From NCBI GenBank assembly GCA_002411345.1, contig DHSL01000020.1, positions 1 through 63,007 of the forward strand: a stretch of 63,007 nt of DNA, written 5' to 3'. A model generated the notes under the pieces. That model did not search any database and was not told the origin of the DNA. It worked only from the letters and a program-made list of their open reading frames with translations. Shown here in pieces: positions 60,987-63,007 of the stretch (positions within the stretch are counted from its first letter, which is position 1; each line of letters opens with the position of its first letter). A program made the translations under genes and the position numbers. This DNA comes from Bacteroidales bacterium UBA5287. Its GTDB lineage: Bacteria > Bacteroidota > Bacteroidia > Bacteroidales > Dysgonomonadaceae.

Positions 60987-61703
60987 AAAAATAGTAGATA
61001 TCCAGTACAATTCATTAAATTTGCCTGATGGATTGCAATTTACCAACTATTGGCGAAACGCAACCCTATAAATATAATGGCAAAGAGTTTGATATAACAT
61101 TTCGTCGTATGCGTATTGTGCGAATAACCCTGTGAGATATACCGACCCTACAGGAATGGAAATCGAAGAAGGTAGTCTAAAAGAATGGGGGAAATTAAAG
61201 CAACAGGTTGAAAAACAAAGAGATAAACTTCAATCTGATATTTACAAATTAAACGCCAAAGCGGAAGCACAAATGTTGTTGATATAAAATTTGGCGTTAC
61301 GGCTAATTTCGTTCACAAAATGACACACGCAGGGCAGTTTGAAACGGGTGATGTCGCATTTTCAAATACAGGAATGAGTTTATTACAAGATGTATATGAT
61401 GAAACGGCTGCATACAAAGCGCAATTTGGGTACAGTCCTTCTTCTGTTTCCGGTTTAACTTCTACTTCTGTTGCAAATTCATTCGGTGCAATTACGCCCG
61501 CGTGGGTACAAGGGTTAAAAGATGCAACAGGTAGTATGCCTTATGCTGTGGGTGGTTCGGCAAATACAGGGTTGATACCTATAAATATCAATTCAACGAG
61601 AGATGCTCTTATTCAAGCATATCCGTGGAATGCGGCGACATTTAGAGGACTACCTGCAAATTACAATATAAGAACACTTCAAGGAATATATTATAAAAGA
61701 TGA
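60987..61703 (+). pseudogene. Second, decayed RHS core and tip with broken HExxH motif
   Basis: Three islands match the RHS gene upstream: 60987-61046 (60 bases, about three differences), 61054-61092 (39 bases, no difference) and 61093-61160. Deletions of about 360 and 97 bases separate them. Then a different tip starts (TDPTGMEIEEGSLKEWGKLK) and breaks at a stop at about 61285. The open part 61320-61703 continues this tip (THAGQFETGDVAF, AAYKAQFGYSPSSVSG, ending LQGIYYKR). Just before it lies FVHKMTHAGQF, where a metallopeptidase tip should read H-E-x-x-H. The gene is dead on several grounds. Confidence 0.6.
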
Positions 61704-62122
61704 GAAAAATTATAACATATTCAACCATTTTAATACTATCTCTATCTTGTAAAAGCCAACAATTTAATGTTGTTTCTTTGTGCGGTACATTTGATGGAGT
61801 AGAGGGCGGGAAAAATCCATTATCTACTTACGTGTTGTTGGAATTGAATATGGATAATACTTGTTCTTTGAAAAAAACTTTTGATTTGTCAAAAATTGAA
61901 TGTCGAGGCGAATGGGCTATGCTTAATGATGGTGTAATAGAGATAAGGTGTAATAATAATCCTGTTTTGAGTGATATTGAAAAAGCATTGCAGGGAGGAA
62001 GTTATATTGAAGGAACTATTAAAATAAAAGTTTTGAGTAAAAACAAATTAAAATTGGGCAATACCGTTTTGAAACGAATGCGGCCAAAAGATAAAAAAGG
62101 GCTTCCAATTTTAAAACCGTAA
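61700..62122 (+). CDS. Lipoprotein after the decayed RHS tip, candidate immunity protein
   Basis: The 140-aa protein has a lipoprotein signal (TILILSLSCKS, Cys17) and a strand-rich domain (STYVLLELNMDNTCSLKKTF, CRGEWAMLNDGVIEIRC). It starts four bases before the preceding reading frame ends (61700 versus 61703), so it was co-translated with the decayed tip. This is the usual layout for an immunity gene. I do not recognise the family. The tip is dead, so this may be an orphan immunity gene, kept because it still protects against siblings. Confidence 0.5.
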   Translation: MRKIITYSTILILSLSCKSQQFNVVSLCGTFDGVEGGKNPLSTYVLLELNMDNTCSLKKTFDLSKIECRGEWAMLNDGVIEIRCNNNPVLSDIEKALQGGSYIEGTIKIKVLSKNKLKLGNTVLKRMRPKDKKGLPILKP

Positions 62123-62129
62123 GAAAATA

Positions 62130-62584
62130 ATGAAGTATATAATAGTCTGTTTATCTTTTGTAATTGTATCGTGCAATTTTTCCCCTAAACAAGAAACGGA
62201 AAGTGTAAATAACAAATCCGATTTTAGTAAAGTGGCAAAAGACACGTTAATTACGTATGACATAGAGGGAATTAGCGCAGAGGGTGTAGGAACTAAAGTA
62301 AATTACGTGAACGGTAAATATCAAAAAGCGTTACGAGTATTTATGGAGAAACAGGACAAGCCACAATAATCTATGAGTTTGGGGTGGATAAGATAAAGGT
62401 TTGGGAAACTAAATATTCTTATAATTCAAGAATAGAAAATGTAAAATCAGATGAAGATATGCAATTGAGTTATGAAAGAAGTTACCTCATTGATTTTAAA
62501 GGAAATCTTATCGGAAAAGAAATTCCTGACAGGATAGATATTTTCAAAGAGTTTAAAGAAGTCGTTCCTTTTGAATTGAAATAA
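62130..62584 (+). pseudogene. Lipoprotein gene with a one-base frameshift
   Basis: The first frame (62130-62369) begins with a lipoprotein signal (CLSFVIVSCNF, Cys13) and runs to a stop. The second frame contains IYGETGQATIIYEFGVDKIKVWE, which follows directly if one A is added to the five-A run at 62323-62327, and ends with IDIFKEFKEVVPFELK at 62584. Joined, the gene encodes about 150 residues with no recognised domain. It is either recently broken or misread in the sequence. It lies seven bases after the previous lipoprotein gene and is probably a second immunity-like gene. Confidence 0.55.
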
Positions 62585-62587
62585 TCC

Positions 62588-62617
62588 AAAGCTCTGCAAA
62601 TAGCAGGGCTTTTTTTC
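62588..62617 (+). terminator. Intrinsic terminator after the lipoprotein genes
   Basis: AAAGCTCTGC (62588-62597) pairs with GCAGGGCTTT (one wobble pair) and is followed by a T run. Confidence 0.8.
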
Positions 62618-62792
62618 TGTCCTGCTCCGCAGAACCAAAAAGAGGGACAAAAATGGAGTGCTGAAAGCACGATTAAATTATAATTGCTTCGCAAATTTTC
62701 CGTTTTCATTCCTAAAAATCGGGCAAAATAAAAAAGTTATCAACAATTTGTTTTTTTTAGTGATGTGTTAGCCAGTAATAACCGAGCACTAT

Positions 62793-62960
62793 AGTACTTC
62801 TATTTTTACGGAGAAATATATTAGCAAATTAATCAGCAAGATTACGTTTATATTTAACATTTTTATATTTGTTTAAGTACTCCCCATTAACTGGAGAAAT
62901 TTATTAGCATGGTAATCAGTATGATTAAGTGTATATTTAAATTTTTGTTTATATTTGTAA
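62793..62960 (+). repeat. Two tandem copies of an about 83-base sequence ending in a promoter-like -7 box
   Basis: Copy 1 (62793-62875) and copy 2 (62876-62960) share AGTACT, GGAGAAAT, TTAGCA, AATCAG, GATTA and TATATTTAA, with roughly 80 percent identity by eye. Both end with TATATTTG (62864-62871 and 62950-62957), a Bacteroidota -7 box. The stretch 62618-63007 has no credible gene. The last bases include CCGTAACCGTTACGGG, a near-palindrome. Confidence 0.6.
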
Positions 62961-63007
62961 CCACCGTAACCGTTACGGGTATAACAAAAACCGTTCAATT
63001 TGGTTAT

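Overview
The window reads as a chromosomal segment of an anaerobic Bacteroidota, most probably Bacteroidales. Several observations support this. Promoter-like TAnnTTTG -7 boxes precede many genes. Shine-Dalgarno sequences are mostly absent. Lipoproteins, TonB/ExbBD, NigD-like and NUDIX genes are of Bacteroidales type. The metabolic genes fit an anaerobic fermenter with a sodium-pumping methylmalonyl-CoA decarboxylase (propionate formation) and a 2-oxoacid:ferredoxin oxidoreductase. The genus cannot be fixed from the sequence alone.

Layout. (1) 1-5381: a defence island next to the 3' end of a tRNA-Leu(CAA) gene. It holds the end of a type ISP restriction-modification enzyme, a HEPN/Abi-C protein, an unrecognised 307-aa protein, a frameshifted membrane protein and a PD-(D/E)XK-like nuclease. 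(2) 5.9-10.9 kb: GDP-mannose synthesis, a TapB-like secreted protein, a membrane AraC regulator and a metallophosphoesterase lipoprotein. (3) 11-18.1 kb: a MacAB-TolC-like efflux operon with three consecutive adaptor lipoproteins. (4) 18.1-36.5 kb: mostly housekeeping genes, namely tRNA-Phe, thiL, a purine nucleoside phosphorylase, lpxK, sppA, an ECF sigma factor with an unusual membrane/beta-barrel partner, rpsA, a DJ-1/TonB/ExbD/ExbB/pdxJ cluster, nadK and a GH140-like hydrolase. (5) 36.6-43.5 kb: a sodium-translocating methylmalonyl-CoA decarboxylase operon (epimerase, MmdA, split OadG-like parts, biotin carrier, OadB), pfkA, and ispH-cmk. (6) 43.7-54.3 kb: proline catabolism, KorAB, murA-murB, an RsmI-like methyltransferase, a rhomboid protease and a NUDIX hydrolase. 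(7) 54.3-63 kb: an accessory, decaying region with an 11-bp tandem array, a beta-propeller lipoprotein pseudogene, HipBA, and a tandem set of displaced RHS tips with candidate immunity genes.

How the genes work together. The metabolic core fits an organism that makes propionate through methylmalonyl-CoA and couples that decarboxylation to a sodium gradient. The efflux operon encodes its own outer-membrane channel. The two ends of the window are the variable parts: the left end defends against DNA entry, and the right end looks like a store of exchanged toxin tips and immunity genes. The most interesting items are the RHS tip with an L,D-transpeptidase-like H-x12-S-x-G-C signature paired with a lipoprotein, the unrecognised gene pair in the defence island, the 45-residue OadG-like membrane subunit, and the rpsA promoter lying inside the upstream operon's terminator hairpin. 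Three accessory genes each need exactly one extra base to restore the frame, which could be real decay or sequence error.
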